Source: Cyclobacterium jeungdonense
GTDB taxonomy: Bacteria; Bacteroidota; Bacteroidia; Cytophagales; Cyclobacteriaceae
DNA length: 64,000 bases
Assembly: GCF_010994275.1 (NCBI RefSeq)
Contig: NZ_WMCD01000009.1
Coordinates: 62,001 to 126,000, forward strand
Direction of reading: 5' to 3'
Of the stretch, positions 50,063 to 59,047 are shown one piece after another (position 1 is the stretch's first letter; each line of letters starts with the position of its first letter). Below the pieces are notes generated by a model, which had not been told where the DNA came from, ran no database searches, and worked only from the letters and a program-made list of their open reading frames with translations. A program made the translations under genes and the position numbers.

Positions 50063-50900
50063 TGCCCTTTGCCACAGGCCGGTTATTTCGGGACCATTCA
50101 CTCCAGGAACCAACGTATAATTTGGGGATTTCAAGCCCTGCATGAGCCAGAGCAAGTAGTGTATGGCAGGCTGTTACTCCCGAACCACAGTGAACAAGGG
50201 TGTTTTCCGCCGGACCTGCGGCCAGCACCTCCGAATAGTTCTTTTTCAATGTTTCTGCTGGTAAAAAATAACCTTTTGAATCCAGGTTTTCTCCAAAAGG
50301 CACGTTGATCGCTCCGGGTATATGCCCTGCAATCAGGTCAATGGGTTCCGTTTCGCCCAAATAACGGGCCGACTCTCGGACATCTATTACCCTGTAGGCA
50401 GGGTCATTAACTTTTTTGGCAACCTCGTCCAAATCTGCCAAAGGTAATTGCCATTCACTTGCGGGGTAGGGAACCGTTGGAGAGTTTGATTCCTCGCCAG
50501 AACCCATGGGATAGCCTGCAGCTTCGGCGGCCTGCATTCCGCCATCCAATACCTGAACGTTTTGATGGCCCATTGCTCTTAGCATCCACCAAAGCCGTGC
50601 TGCCGACATGGCCCCCTGTTTGTCGTCGTAAATAACCACCCGGCTTTCCGGGCTGATTCCTAATTTGCCAAGGGTCTTACCAAATTCAGCAGGATCAGGC
50701 AGGGGATGCCTGCCTCCTTCGGCCGGATCTTCCTTAATAGAAGACAAATCACGATTTAAATCTACAAAGAGGGCTCCCAAAAGGTGCTTTTGCAGGTATT
50801 TTTCTTTGCCAAAACCAGCATCAATTACCACAAGGGATGGCTGATCTAGTAGTTCCAGCAAAGTACTAGCGGGTATTAACGGTGTCAATTCGGAATTCAT
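50055..50900 (-). CDS. Two-domain sulfurtransferase (3-mercaptopyruvate type)
   Basis: Rhodanese-fold protein of 281 residues with two domains. The C-terminal active-site loop is CGSGVTAC, the signature of 3-mercaptopyruvate sulfurtransferases rather than thiosulfate rhodaneses (CRKGVT). Other blocks: VVIDAGFGKEKYLQKHLLGA and VIDVRESARYLGETEPID. It delivers persulfide sulfur in the cytoplasm. It is the first gene of a three-gene overlapping unit with the HipA-like and DUF3037 genes. Confidence 0.92.
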   Translation of the reverse strand: MNSELTPLIPASTLLELLDQPSLVVIDAGFGKEKYLQKHLLGALFVDLNRDLSSIKEDPAEGGRHPLPDPAEFGKTLGKLGISPESRVVIYDDKQGAMSAARLWWMLRAMGHQNVQVLDGGMQAAEAAGYPMGSGEESNSPTVPYPASEWQLPLADLDEVAKKVNDPAYRVIDVRESARYLGETEPIDLIAGHIPGAINVPFGENLDSKGYFLPAETLKKNYSEVLAAGPAENTLVHCGSGVTACHTLLALAHAGLEIPKLYVGSWSEWSRNNRPVAKGNE

Positions 50901-51011
50901 GTTTTAGGTCGTTTGATGGTTGTTAATGAATCGTTGACCAAAGATAAAAGCTAAAGCATATAAACTCGGATTTGAACCGTCAATTTAACTAAAAAAGAAA
51001 ACATGATTTTG

Positions 51012-51218
51012 TCACATTTCCGGGTGGTTATTTAGGGAATCCTTGGCTTTTTTAAGGCTGTATAGGTACCCCAGTAAGGTAGGTGTGACCAAAGCGAAAA
51101 CAATCAAATTTCCCACTCCCTTTGCTTTTTTCATGGATAGGGTTGCCAGGATGATGGACATAGGAATGCCATATTTTAATCCGAAGTCCAGGTATTTTTG
51201 ATAGGTATTCATTTGCAT
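51012..51218 (-). CDS. Small membrane protein, 66-68 aa
   Basis: Two hydrophobic stretches (about residues 17-30 and 35-52: GIPMSIILATLSM and VGNLIVFALVTPTLLGYLY) joined by a basic loop (KKAKG), with a charged C-terminus. A hairpin-like inner-membrane protein of unknown role. Starts at 51218 (MQMNT) or 51212 (MNTYQ). It follows dinB by 56 bases on the same strand. Confidence 0.6.
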   Translation of the reverse strand: MQMNTYQKYLDFGLKYGIPMSIILATLSMKKAKGVGNLIVFALVTPTLLGYLYSLKKAKDSLNNHPEM

Positions 51219-51274
51219 GTCGTTTTTTTCGAATTATTACTGCAAGATTGATGCCGAACGAGTTCGGAATCAGG

Positions 51275-52342
51275 TTAATATGCAATTCGTAATTGCTCTC
51301 CGGGATCATCCGGACGAATCAAATTGGAAAGACTGATACCCAACAGGCGAACCGGCCCGGCCAGATACTCTTGGCGGGCGAGTCCTACCGCCAGTCCGTC
51401 CATTTGATCCAAAGGAATTGCTTCTGCAAAAGTCCTGCTTCGCGTATGTACAGAAAAGTCATCGTATTTGATTTTTAAGGTAAGCGTCCTTCCTTTTGTC
51501 TGGTTTTGGTGGATCCTTCGGAAAAATTCAGGTAGGATTTTTTCCGTTAAGGTAGCCACCACTTCTTCTAGTGTAAGCAGGTCTTTTTCAAAGGTAGTTT
51601 CTACACCTAAGGATTTCCGGATTCGGTCGGGCTTTACTTCACTGGGATGAATTCCCCTGACAATATCGTAGTAATGCAGACCCGATTTGCCAAACCTTCG
51701 GGTAAGGAATTCCAACGAGTATTGCTTGAGGTCCAGTCCGCAATGAATACCCAGGTTCTTCATTTTTTCTGCTGTCACTTTTCCGATACCAAAGAATTTT
51801 TCTATCGGAAGATTTTCTAAAAAAGCCTCCGCCTTTTCAGGGGGGATTACTGCCTGCCCATTGGGTTTATTGAGATCTGAAGCAACCTTGGCCAGAAATT
51901 TATTATAGGAGATCCCAGCAGATGCCGTGAGTCCAGTTTCGAAATAGATTCTATGCCGTATTGCTTTCGCTATCAAGGTAGCTGATGGGAGGCCGAAATG
52001 GTTATGGGTAACATCCAAAAAGGCCTCATCCAGAGAGAGGGGTTCGACCAGATCTGTGAATTCTAAAAAAATTTTTCGGATACAACGAGAAATTTCCTTG
52101 TACCTTTCAAATCGCGGCGGAACAAATATAAGGTTGGGACATTTTTTTGCCGCCAGCCTCGAGGGCATGGCCGATCTAACACCAAATTTCCTGGCTTCGT
52201 AACTGGCCGCTGCTACCACCCCTCTTTCCCTATTGCCTCCTACAGCAAGCGGTTTACCTCGAAAATCTGGCCGATCTAATTGCTCTACCGAGGCGAAAAA
52301 CGCATCCATATCCACGTGTATGATCTTCCGGTAGGCGGCCAT
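51275..52342 (-). CDS. dinB: DNA polymerase IV
   Basis: Y-family translesion polymerase of 355 residues. Catalytic acids in HVDMDAFFASVEQ (near residue 10) and SLDEAFLDVT; the helix-hairpin-helix region reads GIGKVTAEKMKNLGI. It bypasses DNA lesions during the SOS response. The C-terminus ends without a clear clamp-binding QxxLxLF motif. It begins 10 bases after the gdhA stop and may be co-transcribed with it. Confidence 0.95.
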   Translation of the reverse strand: MAAYRKIIHVDMDAFFASVEQLDRPDFRGKPLAVGGNRERGVVAAASYEARKFGVRSAMPSRLAAKKCPNLIFVPPRFERYKEISRCIRKIFLEFTDLVEPLSLDEAFLDVTHNHFGLPSATLIAKAIRHRIYFETGLTASAGISYNKFLAKVASDLNKPNGQAVIPPEKAEAFLENLPIEKFFGIGKVTAEKMKNLGIHCGLDLKQYSLEFLTRRFGKSGLHYYDIVRGIHPSEVKPDRIRKSLGVETTFEKDLLTLEEVVATLTEKILPEFFRRIHQNQTKGRTLTLKIKYDDFSVHTRSRTFAEAIPLDQMDGLAVGLARQEYLAGPVRLLGISLSNLIRPDDPGEQLRIAY

Positions 52343-52351
52343 GGTTCCTAA

Positions 52352-53701
52352 TCAGACGGTCCCCTGAGCGTTCATTGATTTTGCAACTTTTTCGAAAGCA
52401 CCGATATTGGCGGCATTCAGGTAATCCTGTTCGTGGAGGTCGTGTCTGGCTATCGTTTCCAGGCATTTATCATGAATGTCTTTCATGATGGTTCGGAGTT
52501 GTATTTCCAGATCATTTTTGGTCCAGTACCTGCCCATCCTGTTTTGGCTCATCTCTAATCCCGATACAGCAACCCCCCCTGCATTGGAAGCTTTTCCTGG
52601 TCCGTAAAGAACTTTTGATTCTTGCAGGTAATTGATTGCTTTTGGAGTACAGGGCATGTTGGCTCCCTCTGCCAATAAAATGAGCCCGTTTTTACGGAGC
52701 GTTTTGGCATCAGCCTCTTCAAGCTCGTTCTGTGTCGCGCAGGGGAAAGCACAATCAGCCGGAATGGACCAAAGGTTTTTGTCCCCATTGGAAGTAAAAC
52801 TGGCAGACGGATACGCTTCGGCAAAACCCGAAATACTTTTTTTCTGACCGTTTTTGAGCGCCTTTAAATAGGCTAACTTGTCTTCATTCATTCCTTCAGG
52901 ATCATGAATAAAGCCCGTAGAATCTGAAAATGCCACAACTTTAGCCCCTTCCTGGAGTAGTTTTTCTATGGCAAACTGAGAAACATTCCCAGCCCCCGAA
53001 ACGAGACAAACTTTCCCCTCTAAATAATCATCTGCCTCAGTCAACATAAAATGAGCAAAATGAATCAAACCGTATCCGGTAGCTTCCGGGCGCAGATAGG
53101 ACCCCCCCCAATCCAGGCCTTTACCTGTTAATACTCCCTGGAATTCATTTTGGATCTTTTTATACGTTCCAAAAAGATAACCGATTTCCCTTTCGCCCAC
53201 ACCGATATCTCCCGCAGGGACATCGGTAAAATGACCAATGTGTCGGTATCCTTCCATCATCCACGCCTGACAGAATCGCATTACTTCTCCGTCTGATTTA
53301 CCTTTTGGATCAAAGTCAGCGCCTCCTTTTCCAGCTCCAAGAGGAAGCCCTGTTAGTGCATTTTTAAACACCTGCTCAAACGCCAGAAATTTCAAAATAC
53401 TTTGATTCACACTGGGATGAAAGCGAAGTCCCCCTTTGTAAGGGCCCAATGCGCTACTCATTTGCACCCGATATCCTTTGTTAACCTGTACTTTTCCCTG
53501 ATCATCGGTCCAGCAAACACGAAATGATATAATCCGTTCCGGTTCGCAAATTCGCTCAAATAATCGGGCATCAACATAGTTTTTATGGTCTCTCAGTACA
53601 GGTTGAATGCTCTCAAAAACTTCCTCTACGGCCTGATGAAATTCGAGTTCATGGGGGTTTTTGTCGATGATACTTTTAAGAATTTGGTTCCGTGTTGCCA
53701 T
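52352..53701 (-). CDS. gdhA: NADP-specific glutamate dehydrogenase
   Basis: 449 residues of the hexameric GDH family. The catalytic Lys segment is GLPLGAGKGGADFDPKG, with KGGLRFHP, and the nucleotide fold has VSGAGNVSQFAIEKL. Length and lack of an extended C-terminus fit the NADP-linked biosynthetic form that assimilates ammonia into glutamate. It lies three bases downstream of pabB, suggesting one transcript. Confidence 0.95.
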   Translation of the reverse strand: MATRNQILKSIIDKNPHELEFHQAVEEVFESIQPVLRDHKNYVDARLFERICEPERIISFRVCWTDDQGKVQVNKGYRVQMSSALGPYKGGLRFHPSVNQSILKFLAFEQVFKNALTGLPLGAGKGGADFDPKGKSDGEVMRFCQAWMMEGYRHIGHFTDVPAGDIGVGEREIGYLFGTYKKIQNEFQGVLTGKGLDWGGSYLRPEATGYGLIHFAHFMLTEADDYLEGKVCLVSGAGNVSQFAIEKLLQEGAKVVAFSDSTGFIHDPEGMNEDKLAYLKALKNGQKKSISGFAEAYPSASFTSNGDKNLWSIPADCAFPCATQNELEEADAKTLRKNGLILLAEGANMPCTPKAINYLQESKVLYGPGKASNAGGVAVSGLEMSQNRMGRYWTKNDLEIQLRTIMKDIHDKCLETIARHDLHEQDYLNAANIGAFEKVAKSMNAQGTV

Positions 53702-53704
53702 TTA

Positions 53705-54982
53705 TTATAAAATTGGGTTCGATTGATACAATTTTTTTAAGGTCTGAATGATAGGCGCAGCCTTTAACTGACATTCCTGGTATTCATCGGTAGCATTGGC
53801 ATCCAGGGTAATGGCACTTCCGACGCCGAAATAAAAGGAATTTTTTGTTTGATTGATGACCAAACTTCGGATCACGACACAAAAATCAAAGTCACCTGAG
53901 CTGTTAATATACCCCAATGTGCCGGAAAACCAGGATCTTTTAAAGGATTCATAAGTCTCAATTAATTCCATGCACTTTATTTTTGGGGCACCGGTCATGC
54001 TGCCCATGGGAAATGTTTTGGAAATGATCTCCTCAAAGGTAACCCCGTTTTTTAACCGACAGCTAATACTTGAAATCATTTGAGTAATTCTTTGGAAAGA
54101 ATAAATCCCAAACAACTCGGTTACTTTTACAGATCCTATTTCTGCCACACGGGATAAGTCATTGCGCATTAAATCCACAATCATCAGGTTTTCAGCTTTT
54201 TCCTTTTCACTTTCGGCTAGTGATTTCACAAGAAGCGCATCGGCCTCTGGATTCGATCCTCTTTTTACGCTGCCTTTTATAGGTTGAGACAACAAATTTT
54301 GTGCGTTTTTCTTGAGAAATCTTTCGGGAGAGGCACAACAAAGGAAGAGATCTTTTGCTTTAAAAAAAGCACTAAAAGGCATGGGGGATTGCGAGCACAA
54401 TTCCAGAAACACCCTCTCCGGTTCGTTTGCGGGTAGGGTGCCGTGATAATCCATACAGAAATTCAATTCGTAAATAGTTCCTTCCAAAATATGTTTGCGA
54501 ATTTGGGAAAAGATTTTGCTGTAGGCCTGCTGGTCATGAGAAACCTGCATTGTGAGCCCTTTCCCGAATTGCTGTGCAGATACTACTGTTGATTGAATGG
54601 ATTCTACAATCTTATCTGGCCTAATAGCCGTGATTTGAACAAGGTCCTCTGCAAGTTGGATGACCACCTCGGGACTAAAAAACACACTATCCGGGCAATC
54701 AAACCAGGTTCTGTTGTGACTGGATAATTTTTCGTACTTATTTTTCTGATCGTACCCAATAATACCAATTTTGGGTTTGTCTTCAGGTAATTCGCTCATT
54801 TTTTCTAAAGGCTCCGCCCTGTTCCCCGCATAAAATACGTGTTCAAATCCGCCTTGAGGATAAGGGATATCATTCGAATGGAAATATCCAAAATAATTGA
54901 ATTGTTGCCTGCCCCAAACCAGCATTTGCTCAATCCAGTTTGGGCGAAGGGGAATAATGATAGTAGATTCAATATCAGGCAT
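53705..54982 (-). CDS. pabB: Aminodeoxychorismate synthase component I (PabB-like)
   Basis: Chorismate-binding enzyme of 425 residues. The C-terminal core is complete: SPERFL, QPIKGSVKRG, LMIVDLMRNDLSRV, GSMTGAPKIKCMELIE and GYINSSGDFDFCVVIR, with the usual Lys in the PIKGSxKRG loop of PabB. It makes 4-amino-4-deoxychorismate for folate with a glutamine amidotransferase (PabA) not seen here. Anthranilate synthase (TrpE) is a less likely alternative given the absence of trp genes. gdhA follows three bases later. Confidence 0.9.
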   Translation of the reverse strand: MPDIESTIIIPLRPNWIEQMLVWGRQQFNYFGYFHSNDIPYPQGGFEHVFYAGNRAEPLEKMSELPEDKPKIGIIGYDQKNKYEKLSSHNRTWFDCPDSVFFSPEVVIQLAEDLVQITAIRPDKIVESIQSTVVSAQQFGKGLTMQVSHDQQAYSKIFSQIRKHILEGTIYELNFCMDYHGTLPANEPERVFLELCSQSPMPFSAFFKAKDLFLCCASPERFLKKNAQNLLSQPIKGSVKRGSNPEADALLVKSLAESEKEKAENLMIVDLMRNDLSRVAEIGSVKVTELFGIYSFQRITQMISSISCRLKNGVTFEEIISKTFPMGSMTGAPKIKCMELIETYESFKRSWFSGTLGYINSSGDFDFCVVIRSLVINQTKNSFYFGVGSAITLDANATDEYQECQLKAAPIIQTLKKLYQSNPIL

Positions 54983-55007
54983 GGCTGCAAAATTAGCAAA
55001 ATGACAA

Positions 55008-55034
55008 TAAAAAAAGGGGACGAACAGTCCCCTT
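55008..55034 (-). terminator. Rho-independent terminator after the YceI gene
   Basis: On the minus strand AAGGGGAC pairs with GTCCCCTT (55027-55034 with 55014-55021) over a 5-nt loop, followed by a run of T. It sits 31 bases after the YceI stop and before pabB, separating the two. Confidence 0.85.
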
Positions 55035-55064
55035 CTTCTAAATCTTTTTTTTAATGATTCGCAA

Positions 55065-55787
55065 TTAATTCGCTTTCACATCAAAATTTACACTAACGGT
55101 GTTGTATATAAACTGATCTTTGGCTTTATCCACTGCGGAAGCTTCGTCGCCATAAGACAAGCCCCAATCTGTTCGATTGATGTTAAAGCCTGCCTGTGCT
55201 GTAATGATACCATTGTTCAAAGAAACACTTGCAGGGAACGTGATATTCTTCGTGTTTCCTCTCATGGTCAAATTCCCACTAATCCAATGAGTGGGCTTAT
55301 CGGGAGCAATTTCAGAAGCACTTTGCGGCGTGTTTTCTGACTCAAATTGTTCCTGATCCTCTATTTCGTCTTCAGCGGTATAAGGAGCGATTTCTGTGAT
55401 CACAAAATTGGCTTGAGGATGGTTGCCTGCATCAAAAAAATCATCGGATTGAAGGTGGTTCCAAAGCTTGCCATGATTTTCGGTACCTTCTTCCATATCA
55501 TGTATTTCGAGAGCAGTGATGTCAAAGGTAAATTCTCCACCTGTGATAGCATCTCCTTCCACAGACAGTTGACCTGATGTAACTGGAATTAATCCAAAAT
55601 GCTGGCCGGTTGGCTTATATCCTCTCCAGTTTACTTTACTGGCATCGGTGTCAAGACTTAACGTTTGCCCGGTTGCTTCTGCGGCATCCTGAGCCTCTGT
55701 GGCTTCTACGGTATCCGTACTTTTTCCGCATGCAAATGTCAACAGCGCTGCTGCTAACAGGAATCCTGATAGTTTTATTGATTTCAT
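55065..55787 (-). CDS. YceI-family lipoprotein
   Basis: 240 residues with a lipobox TFAC (Cys20). The mature part is a YceI-type lipocalin-like barrel (DTDASKVNWRGYKPTGQHFG, then WNHLQSDDFFDAGNHPQANF and a C-terminal RTDWGLSYG). A Glu/Asp-rich insertion (about residues 155-175: TAEDEIEDQEQFESE) is unusual. Such proteins bind isoprenoid-like lipids in the periplasm; the ligand is unknown. Confidence 0.9.
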   Translation of the reverse strand: MKSIKLSGFLLAAALLTFACGKSTDTVEATEAQDAAEATGQTLSLDTDASKVNWRGYKPTGQHFGLIPVTSGQLSVEGDAITGGEFTFDITALEIHDMEEGTENHGKLWNHLQSDDFFDAGNHPQANFVITEIAPYTAEDEIEDQEQFESENTPQSASEIAPDKPTHWISGNLTMRGNTKNITFPASVSLNNGIITAQAGFNINRTDWGLSYGDEASAVDKAKDQFIYNTVSVNFDVKAN

Positions 55788-55934
55788 ACTAATACTGGTT
55801 TAATTGAGATTGGTTTAGATCGTTTAAATGTATAGACACTTAACTGAAATTTCATAAAAAAGTTCAGCTAATTCAAAAATAAATTTCTTATTTGGGATAC
55901 ATTTTCCTGTTTTACTGAATTAAATTTTGAATTC

Positions 55935-56447
55935 ATGGCATTAATAAAAAAAATCGGGGATAAGACTCCTCAGTTTGGAGTGGGTTGTTGGATGGCTGAA
56001 AATGCCACATTGATCGGAGATGTGGTTCTTGGGCGGGACTGCACGGTTTGGTTTAACGCGGTGGTGCGGGGAGACGTGCATTCGATACGTGTTGGAGACC
56101 GGACCAATATTCAGGATGGAGTAATCATTCATTGTACCTACCAACAATCGCCGGTTCTCATTGGGTCGGATGTTTCTATCGCTCACAATGCCATCGTTCA
56201 TGGCTGTACCATCGAGGATCGGGTATTAGTGGGAATGGGGGCAATAATTATGGACAAGGCACGGGTAGGAGAAGGAGCGGTAATTGCTGCCGGAGCAGTG
56301 GTGCTGGAAGGTACCATAGTGGAAAAGAACAGTATCTATGCCGGTATTCCAGCCAGGAAAGTCAAAGAAACCGGACCGGAAATGCAGGCTACCATTAGCA
56401 GAATAGCTTCCAACTACCCCAAATACGCATCCTGGTACGAAAAGTAG
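55935..56447 (+). CDS. Gamma-class carbonic anhydrase-family protein
   Basis: 170 residues of the left-handed beta-helix hexapeptide fold. Conserved parts: RGDVHSIRVGDRTNIQDG, HCTYQQSPVLIGSDVSIAHNAIVHGCTIEDRVLVGMGA and AGIPARKVKE. Metal ligands are visible in the hexapeptide turns (H after VI-I, H in AHNAIVHG). Members act as carbonic anhydrases or as acyltransferase-like scaffolds; activity is not decided. Its stop lies two bases from the aceK stop (convergent). Confidence 0.92.
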   Translation: MALIKKIGDKTPQFGVGCWMAENATLIGDVVLGRDCTVWFNAVVRGDVHSIRVGDRTNIQDGVIIHCTYQQSPVLIGSDVSIAHNAIVHGCTIEDRVLVGMGAIIMDKARVGEGAVIAAGAVVLEGTIVEKNSIYAGIPARKVKETGPEMQATISRIASNYPKYASWYEK

Positions 56448-56449
56448 TG

Positions 56450-58177
56450 TCAGATTTTTTCTTCCGGTCTGAATCGCATCCTTTCAGGGTAAGGAAAGGC
56501 ATGAATCAGGTCCCCTTTGGCGAGTTGTTTTTGTATTCCCTTCCAGTAATCCGGATCAAAAAGTTGCGGATTGGATTCAATGAAAAAGTCCCTGACGTCA
56601 GCTCTGCCGATCATAAAGCGCTTAAAATCTTCCGGAAACACGTCATTTTCTCCTATTTCATACCAGGGCTCGGAGGAATAGATTTGCTCATAGGTTTCCG
56701 GTTTGGGCTTGGACCTGAAATTCATGTTTACCAGAAATTCAATTTCATCGTAGTCGTAGAAAATAACTCGGTTTTGTCGGGTGACGCCAAAATTTTTGGT
56801 CATCATGTCACCTGGAAAAATGTTTGCCTGGGCCATTTGAAGGATAGCATTAGCATAATCGTTCACCACAATTTGGGCCAGTTTCAAGCTACAGTCTTCC
56901 AGGAAAATATTCAGGGGAGTAAGGCGTCTTTCGATATACAAATGCCTGATGATTAACGTATCCCCTTCGATTTTCAAAAGCGAGTTAACCGTTTTTCTTA
57001 ATTCCTGCATTAGATCCGGGTGGATGCGGTTTAGGGGAAGTTTGAAATTTTCGAATTCATGGGTATCAGCCATCCGACCTACCCGATCATGTAATCCTAC
57101 GAGTTTGTATTTTTCCCGGACCTGTTGGCGGGTCATGTTTTTTGGGGGATCGAAATGATCTTTGATCAGTTTGAATACAACGTTGTAAGAAGGAAGGGTA
57201 AAGACGGTCATGACCATACCTTTTATACCCTGGGCGAGTACAAATGCGTCCTTGCTCTCACGTAGGTGTTTGGTAAAGTCGCGATAAAAGGAGGTTTTGC
57301 CGTGTTTGTTGAAGCCAATGGCATTGTATAGCTCATAGGGTCTTTTGTGTTGGATGACTGAATTGAGAAAGGCTACGGTTTGGGAGGGAGTTTGAATGGG
57401 TGCCATAAAATAGGAGCGGGTGTAGCTGAAAATGCCACTCATAATATTGGGATCGAAGATTAGGGTATCGGCAAATACCCCCTTCTCATTATGAACGAAG
57501 GGAATGATGAAAGGCATCCATTTTTCTCCCAAAAAGGTTCTGCCGATCAGGTAGGCAGCCTTGTTCCGGTAAAAAATATCCCGTAAGACCTCGGTAGTCG
57601 TATCAGCTGTAGCGGGGTACCGGCTAAAAATAACTTGTCGGACCCCCCTTTCCAAATACCCAATGTCCTCATCTAATTGATAATAGGGTGCGCCAAAGTC
57701 AAAATCATTCAATATTTTCCTAAAAATAGTCTGTATACTATCACTGGCCGGATAGGTGTGATATAGGCTTGAGTCTATCTGGGCAGGTAACTCATCAAAA
57801 GGTGCTTCCACAAACATCAGGGCTTCGTGGACGTTATTTCCAGGAAAAGTTTTCCTAAACACAGAATTGAAAAAAGTAGCTGCCAGTTCCTTATCTGTTC
57901 TGGCTTTTATTTTTTCCAGGTATATGGATTTTAGAAGTTTCCAGGAATTTACATGAGCTATCTTTTCTCCAAGCTGATTCTGGCATTGAGGTACGATTTT
58001 TCTCAGGTGATCTTTATAAAGGCGAAGCCTTTTTTTATGATTTTCCTGGAGGGCCTTCCAGTCTCTCCTGACAAAATTGGCGGGTACTTCCCGGGTTACC
58101 TGATTAAAGTCGGAAATGTATTGATCGTACCCGTTCAAAATGGTAATTGCGGTATGATGAAGGTCGTCTTTTGTCAT
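56450..58177 (-). CDS. aceK: Isocitrate dehydrogenase kinase/phosphatase
   Basis: Bifunctional enzyme of 575 residues that switches isocitrate dehydrogenase between active and phosphorylated forms, steering carbon into the glyoxylate bypass. The kinase-fold core is present: FKLIKDHFDPPKN (nucleotide Lys), RHLYIERRLTPLN and the family-specific FPGDMMTKNFGV followed by VIFYDYDEI. The start at 58177 (MTKDDL) aligns with AceK proteins; a start at 58243 adds 22 extra residues. No aceA or aceB is adjacent here. Confidence 0.93.
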   Translation of the reverse strand: MTKDDLHHTAITILNGYDQYISDFNQVTREVPANFVRRDWKALQENHKKRLRLYKDHLRKIVPQCQNQLGEKIAHVNSWKLLKSIYLEKIKARTDKELAATFFNSVFRKTFPGNNVHEALMFVEAPFDELPAQIDSSLYHTYPASDSIQTIFRKILNDFDFGAPYYQLDEDIGYLERGVRQVIFSRYPATADTTTEVLRDIFYRNKAAYLIGRTFLGEKWMPFIIPFVHNEKGVFADTLIFDPNIMSGIFSYTRSYFMAPIQTPSQTVAFLNSVIQHKRPYELYNAIGFNKHGKTSFYRDFTKHLRESKDAFVLAQGIKGMVMTVFTLPSYNVVFKLIKDHFDPPKNMTRQQVREKYKLVGLHDRVGRMADTHEFENFKLPLNRIHPDLMQELRKTVNSLLKIEGDTLIIRHLYIERRLTPLNIFLEDCSLKLAQIVVNDYANAILQMAQANIFPGDMMTKNFGVTRQNRVIFYDYDEIEFLVNMNFRSKPKPETYEQIYSSEPWYEIGENDVFPEDFKRFMIGRADVRDFFIESNPQLFDPDYWKGIQKQLAKGDLIHAFPYPERMRFRPEEKI

Positions 58178-58350
58178 GCGCAGTAAAGGGAAGAGAACAC
58201 CTGATTTCAGGCTGGATATTAGGTTATTATTTTTACCTGTCAAAATTTAATGCCTTTGGAATTGTAGATTTATTCATTAAATTTCGATGAGTTTGTTCAT
58301 TTTATATGAATAAAACCCAATAGGTTTAATAGGTTTGATAAGTGAAAAAG

Positions 58351-58377
58351 GCCTGAATGGTATTCAGGCTTTTTTTC
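58351..58377. terminator. Intrinsic terminator-like hairpin between divergent genes
   Basis: GCCTGAAT-GGT-ATTCAGGC forms a perfect 8-bp stem with a three-base loop, preceded by AAAAAG and followed by seven T residues. It lies between two genes that point away from each other, about 26 bases before the Nudix ATG, so it cannot end either of them. It could attenuate the Nudix transcript or end an unannotated small RNA. Confidence 0.65.
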
Positions 58378-58402
58378 AGCTACCAAGTAAGGAAACACAT
58401 GT

Positions 58403-59047
58403 ATGGAATTGAAATACCTGGTTAGCGTTCTGGAGAATATCTTGAAAGAACCTTTGCCCGGCAGAATGGGCCAACAGCCAATGGCACCTGTGCCATTGGA
58501 AGAGGATCGATTTGACAGCAGACGGATGAAAGCAGCTAGAAAAGGGGCCGTATTGATGTTAATTTGTCCGTTTGAAAACGGGATAAGGATACCTTTTATC
58601 AAAAGAGCTGTTTACGAAGGGGTGCACAGTGGTCAAATTGCTTTTCCAGGCGGTAAAATGGATCCGGGAGATAAAAATCTGGAAGAAACAGCTCTTCGGG
58701 AAACGGAGGAGGAAATTGGAGTCCCCCGTGAGAAAATACAGCTTCTAGGAGTTTTGTCTGATTTGTACATTCCTCCCAGCAATTTTTCTGTAAGGCCTTT
58801 CGTGGGGTTTACATCCCAGCCGCCGATTTTCAGACCCGACCCCAGGGAGGTAGCGCGAATGATTTCCTGTGACCTGGCCTGGCTTTTGGACGAGAATAAT
58901 CAAAAGGAGAAAAAATTTCCGCTACCTTCGGGCAGAACGATTCAGGCGCCCTATTTTGACATAGATCAAGAGGTTGTTTGGGGAGCTACAGCCATGATAT
59001 TAAGTGAATTTTTGACGCTTTGGAAAAACAAATCAAATGGGGGATAA
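58403..59047 (+). CDS. CoA pyrophosphatase (Nudix)
   Basis: Nudix hydrolase of 214 residues. The Nudix box is complete: GGKMDPGDKNLEETALRETEE then EIG (about residues 86-109). The upstream UPF0035-type segment (LICPFENGIRIPFIKRAVYEGVHSGQIAFPGG) identifies the CoA pyrophosphatase group. It likely hydrolyses CoA or acyl-CoA to phosphopantetheines and 3',5'-ADP. It overlaps the next gene by 11 nt. Confidence 0.92.
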   Translation: MELKYLVSVLENILKEPLPGRMGQQPMAPVPLEEDRFDSRRMKAARKGAVLMLICPFENGIRIPFIKRAVYEGVHSGQIAFPGGKMDPGDKNLEETALRETEEEIGVPREKIQLLGVLSDLYIPPSNFSVRPFVGFTSQPPIFRPDPREVARMISCDLAWLLDENNQKEKKFPLPSGRTIQAPYFDIDQEVVWGATAMILSEFLTLWKNKSNGG

